This document shows, piece by piece, positions 37,118-46,199 of a DNA stretch of 64,000 nucleotides. A model generated the notes under the pieces. It searched no databases and was not told where the DNA came from. It saw only the letters and a list, made by a program, of their open reading frames with translations. The position numbers and the translations under genes were made by a program. Every line of letters starts with the position of its first letter. Position 1 is the first letter of the stretch. This DNA comes from Streptomyces sp. RKAG290 (lineage in GTDB: Bacteria; Actinomycetota; Actinomycetes; Streptomycetales; Streptomycetaceae): the NCBI RefSeq assembly GCF_023701695.1, contig NZ_JAJOZC010000001.1:4277894-4341893 (forward strand), given 5' to 3'.

Positions 37118-38989
37118 ATGACCCAGCCGCCCAGCCAGCAACCGCCGCAGGGAGGCTTCGGCGCTCCACAGGAGCCGCCGCAGGGGGTTCCTCAGCCGCC
37201 CAAGGGCCCGCCGCAGACCCCGCCGCCCGCGCAGCCGCCCCAGCCGCCGGCCGCCCCGCCGGGCCCGCCGTCCGCGCAGCCGGGCTACGGCTACCCGCAG
37301 CAGCCCGGTCCCTACGGGCAGCCGCAGCAGCAGGGTCCGTACGGCCAGCAGCAGCCGGGCCCCTACGCCCAGCAGCCCGGCCCCTACGGCCAGCCGCAGC
37401 AGCCCGGTCCCTACGGCCAGCCGCAGCAGCCCGGTCCCTACGGCCAGCCGCAGCAGCCCGGTTACGGATACCCGCAGCAGCAGTACCCCGGCGCACCGGT
37501 CCCGCCAGGACCGACGGGCCCCGGCGGCGGCAACCCCTTCAAGGGCAAGCCCCTGATGATCATCGCGGCCGCGGTCGCCGCGCTGCTGGTCATCGGCGGC
37601 GGTGTCTACCTGGCCACGAGCGGCGGCGACGACGGCAAGAAGCCCGTCGCGAAGGAGAGCAGCGGCGGCCCGCAGCCGTCCGTCTCGCCCTCCGTCGACG
37701 AGGGTGACGGCAACGGCACCGGCCGCGAAGGCGGCGACGACCTGAACGGCGGCCGCAAGCCCGGCGAGGCGAAGGTCCTCTGGCTCCAGAAGAACGACGT
37801 CGACCTGCCGCGCAACGGCGCCGACGTGTACGGCCCCTGGGTCGTGGGCGACACCCTCGTCAAGGGGATGTACCGCACCTTCGCCGGCTACGGGGTGGCC
37901 GACGGCAAGCAGAAGTGGAAGCTGAAGCTGGACACGGACATCTGCTCCGCGCCCTCGGAGGTCACCAGCGACGGCAAGATCGTCATCGGGGTGAAGAACG
38001 GCACCACCGACAAGGCCGACTGCTCGGAACTCCAGCTGCTCGACCTCAACACCGGTAAGACCGGCTGGAAGAAGGAGATCAAGAGCAGCGGTCTCTTCGA
38101 CCTGATGTCGGACATCTCCCTCGCCATCAGCGGCGACACCGTGACGGTCGGCCGCACCGGTGCCTCCAACGCCTTCCGGGTGAGCGACGGCAAGGAGCTG
38201 TTCGGCAAGCGGGACGGGATCTGCCAGCCGTTCGCCTTCGCGGGCGGACCCAAGCTGATCGCCGCCACCAGCTGCCGCGTCCAGGACGTCGAGAACCCGC
38301 AGCACGAGATCGAGGAGATCGACCCGGTCACCGGGAAGCCCAAGTGGACGTACAAGCCCGCCCGTGGCTGGGAGGTCGACAACGTCTACTCGGTGAGCCC
38401 GCTCATCGTGTCGCTGACCAAGGGCAGCAGCTCCGAGGACAAGCAGTGGAGCATCCTGGCGCTCAAGGAGAACGGCACGCTGCGCTCCCAGATCGTCAGT
38501 GACAAGGGCGACAAGTTCCCCGCCGGCTGCGGTAGCGCCTTCGCCATCTTCGGCAAGTCCGTCGACGGCTGCGACGGTGTCACGGCCGACGCCAACACGC
38601 TCTACATGCGGACGCAGGACGACACCAGCGGCACCTCCCGCACCAACAAGGTCGTCGCGTTCAACCTGAACACCGGCAAGACGAAGTGGAAGGCGAACTC
38701 GCCGGCCGAGCACACGATGAAGCCGCTGCGGATGGAGGGCGGCAACGTGCTGCTCTACGTGGACGCGGGCTACGACAACGGCGGCGGGATCGCCACCCTC
38801 GCGCCGACCGGCGGCACTCCGCAGATGGTGCTGCAGCACCAGGACTCGACCTCGGAGATCGAGAGCTCGTTCTACGACGAGAAGATCCTCTACGCGGGCG
38901 GCCGTTCATTCATCGTGAGCGGGCGGGTCAGCGCGACCAACGACAAGGAAGAGCTGGAGACGAAGACCATGATGGCCTTCGGCAAGTGA
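37118..38989 (+). CDS. PQQ-propeller membrane protein with Pro/Gln-rich tail, paralogue 2
   Basis: A 623-residue paralogue of the preceding gene, clearly the closest pair: the block after the linker, GEAKVLWLQKNDVDLP against GEAKALWIQKGGVDLP, is nearly the same and the propeller aligns end to end, closing with MMAFGK. The N-terminal 140 residues contain runs of QPGPYGQPQ. The TM helix (LMIIAAAVAALLVIGGGVYL) is at about 145-164. Blade motifs include DLNTGKTGW, DPVTGKPKW and NLNTGKTKW, with Cys in DICSAP, ADCSEL, GICQPF and TSCRV. ATG 37118 has AAGGGGG ahead. Probably arose by tandem duplication. Confidence 0.88.
   Translation: MTQPPSQQPPQGGFGAPQEPPQGVPQPPKGPPQTPPPAQPPQPPAAPPGPPSAQPGYGYPQQPGPYGQPQQQGPYGQQQPGPYAQQPGPYGQPQQPGPYGQPQQPGPYGQPQQPGYGYPQQQYPGAPVPPGPTGPGGGNPFKGKPLMIIAAAVAALLVIGGGVYLATSGGDDGKKPVAKESSGGPQPSVSPSVDEGDGNGTGREGGDDLNGGRKPGEAKVLWLQKNDVDLPRNGADVYGPWVVGDTLVKGMYRTFAGYGVADGKQKWKLKLDTDICSAPSEVTSDGKIVIGVKNGTTDKADCSELQLLDLNTGKTGWKKEIKSSGLFDLMSDISLAISGDTVTVGRTGASNAFRVSDGKELFGKRDGICQPFAFAGGPKLIAATSCRVQDVENPQHEIEEIDPVTGKPKWTYKPARGWEVDNVYSVSPLIVSLTKGSSSEDKQWSILALKENGTLRSQIVSDKGDKFPAGCGSAFAIFGKSVDGCDGVTADANTLYMRTQDDTSGTSRTNKVVAFNLNTGKTKWKANSPAEHTMKPLRMEGGNVLLYVDAGYDNGGGIATLAPTGGTPQMVLQHQDSTSEIESSFYDEKILYAGGRSFIVSGRVSATNDKEELETKTMMAFGK
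37303..37465 (+). repeat. In-frame QPGPYGQPQ repeats
   Basis: The N-terminal tail of paralogue 2 contains about six tandem copies of a 9-residue unit, QPGPYGQPQ with variants. The last three copies are almost identical in DNA (27-base period), indicating recent slippage or expansion. Confidence 0.75.
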
Positions 38990-39013
38990 CGGCTCGCACC
39001 TGAAGGCACCCGG

Positions 39014-39049
39014 CCGGCCGCGGACGACACCAGACCCGCCCGCGGCCGG
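39014..39049 (+). terminator. Intergenic hairpin between paralogues 2 and 3
   Basis: CCGGCCGCGG (39014-39023) pairs perfectly with CCGCGGCCGG (39040-39049). It lies 24 bases after the stop of paralogue 2 and could terminate or attenuate. Confidence 0.5.
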
Positions 39050-39094
39050 CGCCGGCCCCCGACTTACTCACTTTCTCCCGAGGTACGCAACGCC

Positions 39095-41002
39095 ATGACG
39101 CAGCCGCCCCAGCCGCCGCCCAACGATCCGCCCCAGGGCGGGTTCGGCGCACCGCAGGACCCGCCGCCCGGTGGGTTCGGCGCCCCCACGCCGCCGCCCG
39201 CCGATCCCTTCGGCAAGCCGCCGGCCACCCCGCCGACCCCGCCGACCCCGCCCCAGCAGCAGCCCGGCTACGGCTACCCGCAGACGCCGCCGCAGGGCCA
39301 GCCGCCGCAGCCCGGCTACGGCTTCCCGCAAGGTCAGCCGCCGCAGGGTCAGCCGCAGCAGCCGGGCTACGGGTTCCCGCAGGGCCAGCCGCAGCAGGGT
39401 TACGGGTTCCCGCAGGGTCAGCCGCCCCAGCAGCAGGGCTACGGCTATCCGCAGCAGGGCCAGCCGCCCCAGCAGGGCTACGGCTACCCCACCGCTCCGA
39501 TGCAGCAGCCCTACCAGCCGCCGCAGCAGGGCGGGAACGGCCCGAAGAAGTTCTCCACCCAGGCGCAGATCATCGTTGCCGCGGTGGTCGCCGTGGCGCT
39601 GATCGTCGGCGGCGGTCTCTGGTTCGCCTCCAGCGGTGGCGACGACAAGAAGGACGAGGCGTCCAGCTCCGCCGGCACCACCGGTGAGGGCAAGGGGAGC
39701 GGCGGCAACGGCCCCGGCGGCGGCGGCAAGGAGAAGGCCCCGGCGAACACCAAGGCCGAGGTCGCCTTCCAGCTGCCGCAGCCCAAGGTCACCGACGTCA
39801 CGAGCGTCGACGGCTCCTGGCTGACCGACAAGGCGTACGTGAAGACGGGCGTCAACGAGATCGTCGGCTACGACCAGGCCAAGGGCACCAAGCTCTGGTC
39901 GATCCCGCTGCCCGGTCAGCTGTGTGCCGCCTCCCGGCACATGAGCAAGGACTTCAAGACGGCCGTCGCCTTCGAAGAGGGCAAGCGGACCGCGACGAAG
40001 AAGTACCAGGCGTGCAACCACGTGGGCGCCCTCGACCTGAACACCGGCAAGCTGATGTGGAACAAGTCGGTGACCGCCGCCTCCGGTGGCGACGCCCCCG
40101 TCAGGTTCGCGGAGGTTACCCTCAGCGGCACCACGGTCGCCGCGGCGGGCACCGAGGGCGGCGCCGCCTTCGACCTGAACACCGGCGCCGAGCGCTGGAA
40201 GCCGAAGGTCAGCACCGACGGCTGCTACGACACGGGCTACGGCGGCGGTGAGGCACTCGCCGTCGTCCGCAAGTGCGGCACGTACGACGACCCGCAGCTC
40301 ACCATCCAGGCGCTGAACCCGACCACGGGCGCCCCGATCTCCTCGTACAAGATGCCGCCCGGTGTCGACTACGCGAGCATCGTCTCCACCAAGCCCCTGG
40401 TCGTCGCGGCCGACGTCGGCGACACCGCCGGTGACGGCAGCGGGATCTCCGACTTCTTCTCGATCGACGCGGCCAGCGGCAAGCTGCTCGTCAGGATTCC
40501 GGCCGACGCGGAGAAGTACGCGGCGAGCTGCCGGTCCACCGAGGTCGAGAGCTGCCAGCAGCTCGCGGTCGGCAACAACCGCATCTACCTGCCCACCGAG
40601 GAACACGAGGGCAACAGCGACGACTACGGCAACACCAACGAGATCGTCTCCTTCGACCTGACCACCGGCAAGCCGACCAGTGACCGGGCCGACGCGGGCG
40701 AGCGCTACACGATGTTCCCGCTGCGCATGGACGGCGGCAACATCATCGCGTACAAGGAGCCCCCGTACGACAAGGGCGGCCAGATCGTCTCCATCGACGG
40801 CAGCACCTTCAAGCAGACCGTGCTGCTGGAGAACCCGAGCGACGAGTCCGTCCGGGACGCGGAGACCAGCTTCTCCGCGGAGTACGCCGAATTCCGTTAC
40901 AGCAGCGGGCGGTTGTACATCTCCGAGACGATGCTCAGCAAGCCGAGTTCCAGCTCGCTGGACGACAAGGAATACCTCGTCGTCGCATTCGGCGCCAACT
41001 GA
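39095..41002 (+). CDS. PQQ-propeller membrane protein with Pro/Gln-rich tail, paralogue 3
   Basis: A 635-residue, more divergent third paralogue. Its Pro/Gln/Gly-rich cytoplasmic tail uses the unit [11 protein letters not shown] rather than GPYGQP. The TM helix ([19 protein letters not shown]) is at about 158-176, followed by a Gly/Lys-rich linker. The propeller has [29 protein letters not shown] and DLTTGKPTS blades and Cys pairs (GQLCAA, YQACNHV, DGCYDT, RKCGTY). The start is ATG 39095, only 105 bases after paralogue 2 with no promoter seen, so it may be read from the same transcript. It ends before a strong terminator. Confidence 0.87.
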   Translation: MTQPPQPPPNDPPQGGFGAPQDPPPGGFGAPTPPPADPFGKPPATPPTPPTPPQQQPGYGYPQTPPQGQPPQPGYGFPQGQPPQGQPQQPGYGFPQGQPQQGYGFPQGQPPQQQGYGYPQQGQPPQQGYGYPTAPMQQPYQPPQQGGNGPKKFSTQAQIIVAAVVAVALIVGGGLWFASSGGDDKKDEASSSAGTTGEGKGSGGNGPGGGGKEKAPANTKAEVAFQLPQPKVTDVTSVDGSWLTDKAYVKTGVNEIVGYDQAKGTKLWSIPLPGQLCAASRHMSKDFKTAVAFEEGKRTATKKYQACNHVGALDLNTGKLMWNKSVTAASGGDAPVRFAEVTLSGTTVAAAGTEGGAAFDLNTGAERWKPKVSTDGCYDTGYGGGEALAVVRKCGTYDDPQLTIQALNPTTGAPISSYKMPPGVDYASIVSTKPLVVAADVGDTAGDGSGISDFFSIDAASGKLLVRIPADAEKYAASCRSTEVESCQQLAVGNNRIYLPTEEHEGNSDDYGNTNEIVSFDLTTGKPTSDRADAGERYTMFPLRMDGGNIIAYKEPPYDKGGQIVSIDGSTFKQTVLLENPSDESVRDAETSFSAEYAEFRYSSGRLYISETMLSKPSSSSLDDKEYLVVAFGAN

Positions 41003-41023
41003 TCAGACATCAGTAATGCCCCT

Positions 41024-41066
41024 GGCCCTGCCGGTCGATCATTCGACCGGCAGGGCCGGTCGTTTT
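41024..41066 (+). terminator. Strong Rho-independent terminator
   Basis: A 15-bp perfect stem (41024-41038 with 41043-41057), a TCAT tetraloop and TTTT after a short spacer. It ends the three-gene PQQ-propeller block. Confidence 0.85.
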
Positions 41067-41212
41067 CTGTCCGTCAAGCAGCCCTGAAACGCGCATGATT
41101 CGGCATTCCGGTGGTCTTCTGTCAGCTAAGGTGCCCGCTGCGTCGAACAAGCGTGTAACTTGCCGGGTCTAGAGGGCCGGGGGGCCTGGCGGCGGTGCTA
41201 CGGGGGTGCTCG

Positions 41213-41908
41213 ATGGGCGTGCGGCTCATGGTGGTCGATGACCACCGACTGCTCGCCGAGGCGCTCGCCTCGGCGCTGAAACTGCGTGGTCACCGGGTGC
41301 TCGCCGCAGCCGCGCCCACCACAGGAGCGGCCGAGCTGGTGGTCAGCCGGGCCCCGGAGGTCTGCCTGTTCGGCACGGCGGCGCCCGCCGAACCCGGCGC
41401 CTTCGACCCGATCGTGCGGATCAGGCGCGAGCGCCCGCAGATCGCGGTGGTGGTGCTCGGCCCGGTGCCGAGTCCGCTGGGGATCGCGGCAGCCTTCGCG
41501 GCCGGCGCCGCGGGCTATGTCCGTCACGACGAACGCATCGAGGGCGTCGAGCGGGCGATCACCAAGGCGCGGGCCGGTGAGGCGGCGGTCGCGCCGCAGC
41601 TGCTCCAGTGCGCCTTCGCCGAGCTGCTCAACCCGGCCGTCCAGCCGGACGACGAGGGGCAGCGGCTGCTGCAGATGCTCACGCCGCGCGAGGTCGAGGT
41701 CCTGGTCCGGGTCGCCGAGGGCGAAGGTACCCGGCTGATCGCCGCCGGCATGCGGATCGCGCCGAGCACCGCGCGCACCCACGTGCAGCGCGTGCTGATG
41801 AAGCTCGGCGTCGGGTCCCGGCTGGAGGCGGCGGCGCTCGCCGCCCGCACCGGCCTGCTGGACCGGGCGGCCGTGGGGACGCGGCAGGGGCCGGACACCG
41901 TCGGGTGA
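41213..41908 (+). CDS. Orphan LuxR-type response regulator with degenerate receiver
   Basis: A 231-residue NarL/LuxR-type regulator. The receiver fold is kept (LMVVDDHRLLAEAL at the start, AAFAAGAAGYV near the end), but the phospho-acceptor Asp is Gly54 (EVCLFGTAAP), the switch Thr is Gly (VVVLGPVP) and the conserved Lys is His (YVRHDE), so phosphorylation is not expected. The LuxR HTH is intact (LTPREVEVLVRVAEG, IAPSTARTHVQRVLMKLGV). ATG 41213 has GGGGG ahead. No kinase gene is adjacent. Such atypical regulators in Streptomyces (BldM and WhiI-like) act in development, sometimes by ligand binding. Confidence 0.88.
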   Translation: MGVRLMVVDDHRLLAEALASALKLRGHRVLAAAAPTTGAAELVVSRAPEVCLFGTAAPAEPGAFDPIVRIRRERPQIAVVVLGPVPSPLGIAAAFAAGAAGYVRHDERIEGVERAITKARAGEAAVAPQLLQCAFAELLNPAVQPDDEGQRLLQMLTPREVEVLVRVAEGEGTRLIAAGMRIAPSTARTHVQRVLMKLGVGSRLEAAALAARTGLLDRAAVGTRQGPDTVG

Positions 41909-41947
41909 CGGCTGTCCGGCCCCTGCCGGTGGTGGTGCGGTGACGCG

Positions 41948-42244
41948 TCAGCTGTCCGGCGTGTCCGTGGTGTCGGGGACGCCGGCCGGCGGCTGGGCCG
42001 GGCGCAGCTTCAGCCAGACCAGGAAGAACAGCCCCAGGGCCAGCATGGCCAGCCCGGTCCACAGGTTTATGTGGACGCCCTGGGCCTTCTTCAGGTCCGC
42101 TTCCGACGGGCTTATCCCGGCGATGGTGACGATGACTCCGTAGACCACGAAGAGACCGCCGATGATCCGCCGGATGTCGAAGAGGCGGGCCGCCGTCGCG
42201 GACTTCTGCTCCAGATCGGAGACTTCCTTGTGCAGGTCAGGCAT
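41948..42244 (-). CDS. Small two-TM membrane protein linked to the symporter
   Basis: A 98-residue protein with a charged N-terminal segment (MPDLHKEVSDLEQK), two TM helices (GLFVVYGVIVTIAGI and TGLAMLALGLFFLVWL) and a short Pro-rich tail. It follows the Na+/solute symporter by 15 bases on the same strand. Small partners of this kind accompany several sodium/solute symporter genes; their role is unknown. Confidence 0.75.
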   Translation of the reverse strand: MPDLHKEVSDLEQKSATAARLFDIRRIIGGLFVVYGVIVTIAGISPSEADLKKAQGVHINLWTGLAMLALGLFFLVWLKLRPAQPPAGVPDTTDTPDS

Positions 42245-42259
42245 GGTGAGTTACTCCGA

Positions 42260-43930
42260 TCAGAACGAGTAGGGGATGTAGCAGGCGGCGGCGAGCACGA
42301 TCGCGCCCCAACCCAGCAGGGCCGGCTTGCGGTACCAGGCGCTGTCGCCCTCCTCGGGCACCTCGGCGTCGCCCGGCGACTCGGTTCCGTAGACCAGACC
42401 GGCCAGTTCGGCCTCGGGCTTGGGAGCCGTGAAGAGCGTGACGGCGACCATCACGACCGCACCGGCGACGAATCCGACGATCGCGGAGACGAAGTTGGCG
42501 CCCTGGTCGCTCGGGATGTCGATGATGCCCTGCTTGTAGATGACGAAGTAGTTGACCATCGCGGCCGTGGTACCGGCGACCAGGCCCCAGACGCCGGACT
42601 TCATCGAGGCGCGCTTCCAGAACATGCCGATGATGAAGACGACGAACATCGGGACGTTGAAGAAGGAGAACAGCGTCTGGAGGTAGCTCATGATGTTGGA
42701 GAAGCTGGCGGCGATGAACGCCGTGCCGATGGAGGCCACCACACCGATCACCGTGATCCCCCGGCCGAAGCCCAGGTAGTACGCGTCCGGCTGGTCCTTC
42801 TTCACGTACCGCGCCCAGATGTCCGTGGTGAACACGGTGTTGAACGAGGAGACGTTGGCCGCCATACCTGCCATGAACGCGGCCAGCAGACCGGTCACCG
42901 CGATGCCCAGGACACCGTTGGGCAACAGCTCCTGCATCAGCAGCGGGATGGCGTCGTTGTAGGTGAGGTCCGAGCCGGGGGTGCCGATCTTCGGCACGAG
43001 GACGGCGGCGACCAGACCCGGGATCATCACCAGGAAGACGATGAAGATCTTCGGGAACGCGGCGATCAGCGGGGTGCGCTTGGCCGCCGAGAGGTTCTTC
43101 GCGGACAGGGCGCGCTGCACCTCGGCGAAGTTGGTCGTCCAGTACCCGAACGAGAGCACGAAGCCCAGGCCGAGGATGATCGTCAGCCAGTTGGCACCGA
43201 GCGGGTTGGCGTCACCGATGCCCGTGCCGCCCCAGGCGGACATGAAGTCCTGGCCGTGGCTCTTCTCCAGTGAGCCGGACAGTCCGTCCCAGCCGCCGAC
43301 GCGCTTGAGGCCCAGCAGTGTCAGTGGGATCAGCGCGGCGAGGATGACGAAGAACTGCAGCACCTCGTTGTAGATCGCGGAGGAGAGCCCGCCGATGGTG
43401 ATGTAGACGAGGACGAAGAGACCCGCGACCACGATCGCGACCCACTGCGGCCAGCCGAGGAGCGCCTCCACGACGATCGACAGGGCGTACAGGTTGACGC
43501 CCGCGATCAGGATCGCCGCGAAGGCGAAGAGTATGGAGCTCAGCAGGTGCGCGGACTTGTCGAAGCGCTGGAGCAGGAACTCCGGTACGGAGCGCACCTT
43601 CGACCGGTAGTAGAAGGGCATCATCACGAGGCCCAGGAAGACCATGGCCGGGATGGCGCCGATCCAGTACCAGTGCACGACCGCGACGCCGTACTGCGCG
43701 CCGGTCGCCGCCATGCCGAGGATCTCGGTGGCGCCGAGGTTCGCCGCGACGAAGGCCAGACCGGTCACCCATGCGGGCAGTGACCGTCCGGAGAGGAAGA
43801 AGTCGAGACTCGTCTTCACGCTTGCCCGAGCGGCGAAGCCGATGCCGAGAACGACGACGAAGTAGATCGCCAGAATCGTGTAGTCGAGCCCGTTCGTGGG
43901 GAGCCGGAGCCCTGCAGCCAGATATTGCAT
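42260..43930 (-). CDS. Sodium:solute symporter (SSS family), probably sugar uptake
   Basis: A 556-residue transporter with 13-14 TM helices and the SSS/LeuT-fold signatures: DFFLSGRSLPAWVTGLAF, GMAATGAQYG, the GGLSSAIYNEVLQFF segment and ATGLLAAFMAGMAANVSSFN, the Na2-site helix, in which VSSFN carries the coordinating Ser residues. It resembles vSGLT-type sugar symporters. ATG 43930 is divergent from galT (248-base spacer), which suggests galactose as substrate; that is inference from context. Downstream is the two-TM partner gene. Confidence 0.9.
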   Translation of the reverse strand: MQYLAAGLRLPTNGLDYTILAIYFVVVLGIGFAARASVKTSLDFFLSGRSLPAWVTGLAFVAANLGATEILGMAATGAQYGVAVVHWYWIGAIPAMVFLGLVMMPFYYRSKVRSVPEFLLQRFDKSAHLLSSILFAFAAILIAGVNLYALSIVVEALLGWPQWVAIVVAGLFVLVYITIGGLSSAIYNEVLQFFVILAALIPLTLLGLKRVGGWDGLSGSLEKSHGQDFMSAWGGTGIGDANPLGANWLTIILGLGFVLSFGYWTTNFAEVQRALSAKNLSAAKRTPLIAAFPKIFIVFLVMIPGLVAAVLVPKIGTPGSDLTYNDAIPLLMQELLPNGVLGIAVTGLLAAFMAGMAANVSSFNTVFTTDIWARYVKKDQPDAYYLGFGRGITVIGVVASIGTAFIAASFSNIMSYLQTLFSFFNVPMFVVFIIGMFWKRASMKSGVWGLVAGTTAAMVNYFVIYKQGIIDIPSDQGANFVSAIVGFVAGAVVMVAVTLFTAPKPEAELAGLVYGTESPGDAEVPEEGDSAWYRKPALLGWGAIVLAAACYIPYSF

Positions 43931-43984
43931 GTGGGGGTACTCGCTTCGTTGCGCGAACTGAACCCGAAGGAAACTACGCTCTTG

Positions 43985-44001
43985 TGTTCAGAAAATGAAC
44001 A
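43985..44001. promoter_or_regulatory. Inverted repeat between symporter and galT
   Basis: TGTTCA-GAAAA-TGAACA, a perfect 6-bp inverted repeat in AT-rich sequence, 55 bases before the symporter start and 178 before galT. It is a candidate regulator site for sugar uptake. Confidence 0.5.
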
Positions 44002-44133
44002 GTTCCGATGAGGTTCTTTGTTGGATTGTGATCGTATTGCCGGAATCCCGGGCCCTAACCCTGGCGAGATCCCGCTCACATGTGCGCTCGCGCACTACCT
44101 CATGTCGTAGGCGTCCACTCATTGACGCCCCTG

Positions 44134-44164
44134 TTGACTTGTGGTTCATTGTGTTGGGTTATGT
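44134..44164 (+). promoter_or_regulatory. Likely gal operon promoter
   Basis: TTGACT (44134-44139) and TTATGT (44159-44164) with a 19-base spacer, just before the GGAGGAG of galT. The spacer holds repeated TTGTG elements. The long spacer makes this tentative. Confidence 0.45.
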
Positions 44165-44178
44165 TTGGGAGGAGTCTG

Positions 44179-45222
44179 GTGAAGAAGACGGTTACGACGC
44201 TCGCCGACGGCCGGGAGCTGCTCTACTACGACAGCCGCGACGACGTGGTCCGCGATGCCGTCGACCGGCGGCCGCTCGACCCGGTGGCGACGTCGTCCGA
44301 GATCCGCCGGGACCCCCTGCTCGGGGACAGCATCGCCATCGCCTCGCACCGCCAGGGCCGCACCTACCACCCGCCGGCCGACGAGTGTCCGCTCTGCCCC
44401 TCGCGGGAGGGACGGCTCAGCGAGATCCCGGACGACAGCTACGACGTCGCCGTCTTCGAGAACCGCTTCCCCTCGCTCGCCGGCGACGCCGGCCGCTGCG
44501 AGGTCGTCTGCTTCACCTCCGACCACGACGCGTCGTTCGCCAACCTCACCGAGGAGCAGGCCGGCCTGGTCCTGGAGGCCTGGACCGACCGCACCGCCGA
44601 GCTCGCCGAGCTTCCGCAGGTCAAGCAGGTGTTCTGCTTCGAGAACCGGGGCGCCGAGATAGGCGTCACCCTCGGCCACCCGCACGGCCAGATCTACGGC
44701 TACCCCTTCGTGACCCCGCGCACCGAGCTGATGTTCCGCTCGATGGCGGCCCACCGCGCGGAGACCGGCGGCAACCTCTTCGACGACGTGGTGGCCCGTG
44801 AGGAGGCGGACGGCTCGCGGGTCGTCCTCGCCGGGGAGCACTGGATCGCCTTCGTGCCGTACGCGGCGCACTGGCCGTACGAGGTCCATCTGCACCCGCG
44901 CCGCCGCGTCCCCGACCTGCGGGAACTCGACGACGCCGCGCGCATGGAATTCCCACAGGTCTATCTGGAACTCTTGAGGCGATTCGACCGGATCTTCGGC
45001 CCCGGCGAGCCGCAGACCCCGTACATCTCCGCCTGGCACCAGGCACCGTTCGGGGTTCCCGGACGGGAGGACTTCGGGCTCCACCTCGAGCTCTTCACCA
45101 TCCGACGCACCCCCGGCAAGCTGAAGTTCCTCGCGGGTTCCGAATCCGGCATGAACGTGTTCATCAACGACGTGCCGCCGGAGACCGCGGCCCAGCGACT
45201 GCGAGAGGTAGCGAGCGAGTGA
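44179..45222 (+). CDS. galT: Galactose-1-phosphate uridylyltransferase
   Basis: A 347-residue HIT-superfamily enzyme of the Leloir pathway that swaps UMP between UDP-glucose and galactose-1-phosphate. Seen: zinc site CPLCPS, uridine site [10 protein letters not shown], the active-site HPH in [17 protein letters not shown] whose second His is uridylylated, and the C-terminal His motif ([15 protein letters not shown]). GTG 44179 follows GGAGGAG; the upstream frame has no support. Its stop overlaps galE by GTGA. Confidence 0.95.
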   Translation: MKKTVTTLADGRELLYYDSRDDVVRDAVDRRPLDPVATSSEIRRDPLLGDSIAIASHRQGRTYHPPADECPLCPSREGRLSEIPDDSYDVAVFENRFPSLAGDAGRCEVVCFTSDHDASFANLTEEQAGLVLEAWTDRTAELAELPQVKQVFCFENRGAEIGVTLGHPHGQIYGYPFVTPRTELMFRSMAAHRAETGGNLFDDVVAREEADGSRVVLAGEHWIAFVPYAAHWPYEVHLHPRRRVPDLRELDDAARMEFPQVYLELLRRFDRIFGPGEPQTPYISAWHQAPFGVPGREDFGLHLELFTIRRTPGKLKFLAGSESGMNVFINDVPPETAAQRLREVASE

Positions 45223-46199
45223 GCAAGTCCCCCAAGAAGTACCTGGTGACCGGCGGCGCGGGATACGTGGGCAGTGTGGTCGCCCAGCACCTGCTGGAGG
45301 CGGGGCACACCGTCACCGTCCTCGACGACCTCTCCACCGGCTTCCGCGAGGGCGTCCCGGCCGGGGCCGAGTTCATCGAGGGCCGCATCCAGGACGCGGC
45401 GAAGTGGCTGGACCCCTCCTACGACGGGGTGCTGCACTTCGCCGCGTACTCCCAGGTCGGCGAGTCCGTCACCGACCCGGAGAAGTACTGGGTCAACAAC
45501 GTCGGCGGCTCCACCGCGCTGCTCGCCGCCATGCGCGACGCCGGGGTGCGCACCCTGGTCTTCTCCTCCACCGCCGCCACCTACGGCGAGCCGGTCTCCA
45601 GCCCCATCACGGAGGCCGACCCCACCGCCCCGACCAGCCCGTACGGCGCCACCAAGCTCGCCGTCGACCACATGATCACCGGCGAGGCGGCCGCCCACGG
45701 ACTGGCCGCCGTCTCGCTGCGCTACTTCAACGTGGCGGGGGCGTACGGCAGCTGCGGCGAACGGCACAGCCCCGAGTCGCACCTGATCCCGCTGGTCCTC
45801 CAGGTCGCCCTGGGACAGCGCGAGTCGATCTCCGTCTACGGCGAGGACTACCCCACCCCCGACGGCACCTGCGTCCGCGACTACATCCACGTCGCCGACC
45901 TCGCCGAGGCCCACCTGCTGGCTCTCGGCGCGGCCACCGCGGGCGAGCACCTGATCTGCAACCTCGGCAACGGCAACGGCTTCTCGGTCCGCGAGGTCAT
46001 CGAGACGGTCCGCAAGGTCACCGGCCACCCGGTCCCCGAGACCGCGGCCCCGCGCCGCGGCGGCGACCCGGCCGTCCTCGTCGCCTCCGCCACCACCGCC
46101 AGGGAGCGCCTGGGCTGGCAGCCGTCCCGCGCCGACCTGGCCGGAATCGTCTCCGATGCCTGGACGTTCGCCCGCCGAGAGGAGCCCACCGCACCATGA
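45219..46199 (+). CDS. galE: UDP-glucose 4-epimerase
   Basis: A 326-residue extended-SDR epimerase that interconverts UDP-glucose and UDP-galactose with bound NAD+. Seen: TGGAGYVG Rossmann motif at residues 11-18, VLDDLSTG, catalytic FSSTAATYG with Ser/Thr, SPYGATK as YxxxK, and RYFNVAGA plus [12 protein letters not shown]. It is translated from a GTGA overlap with galT and its end overlaps galK by ATGA, so the three Leloir enzymes are made together. Confidence 0.95.
   Translation: MSKSPKKYLVTGGAGYVGSVVAQHLLEAGHTVTVLDDLSTGFREGVPAGAEFIEGRIQDAAKWLDPSYDGVLHFAAYSQVGESVTDPEKYWVNNVGGSTALLAAMRDAGVRTLVFSSTAATYGEPVSSPITEADPTAPTSPYGATKLAVDHMITGEAAAHGLAAVSLRYFNVAGAYGSCGERHSPESHLIPLVLQVALGQRESISVYGEDYPTPDGTCVRDYIHVADLAEAHLLALGAATAGEHLICNLGNGNGFSVREVIETVRKVTGHPVPETAAPRRGGDPAVLVASATTARERLGWQPSRADLAGIVSDAWTFARREEPTAP

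Noticed and set aside
37303-37465. CRISPR-like array in the propeller gene
   Set aside because: The 27-base repeats are in-frame codons for QPGPYGQPQ with no spacers.
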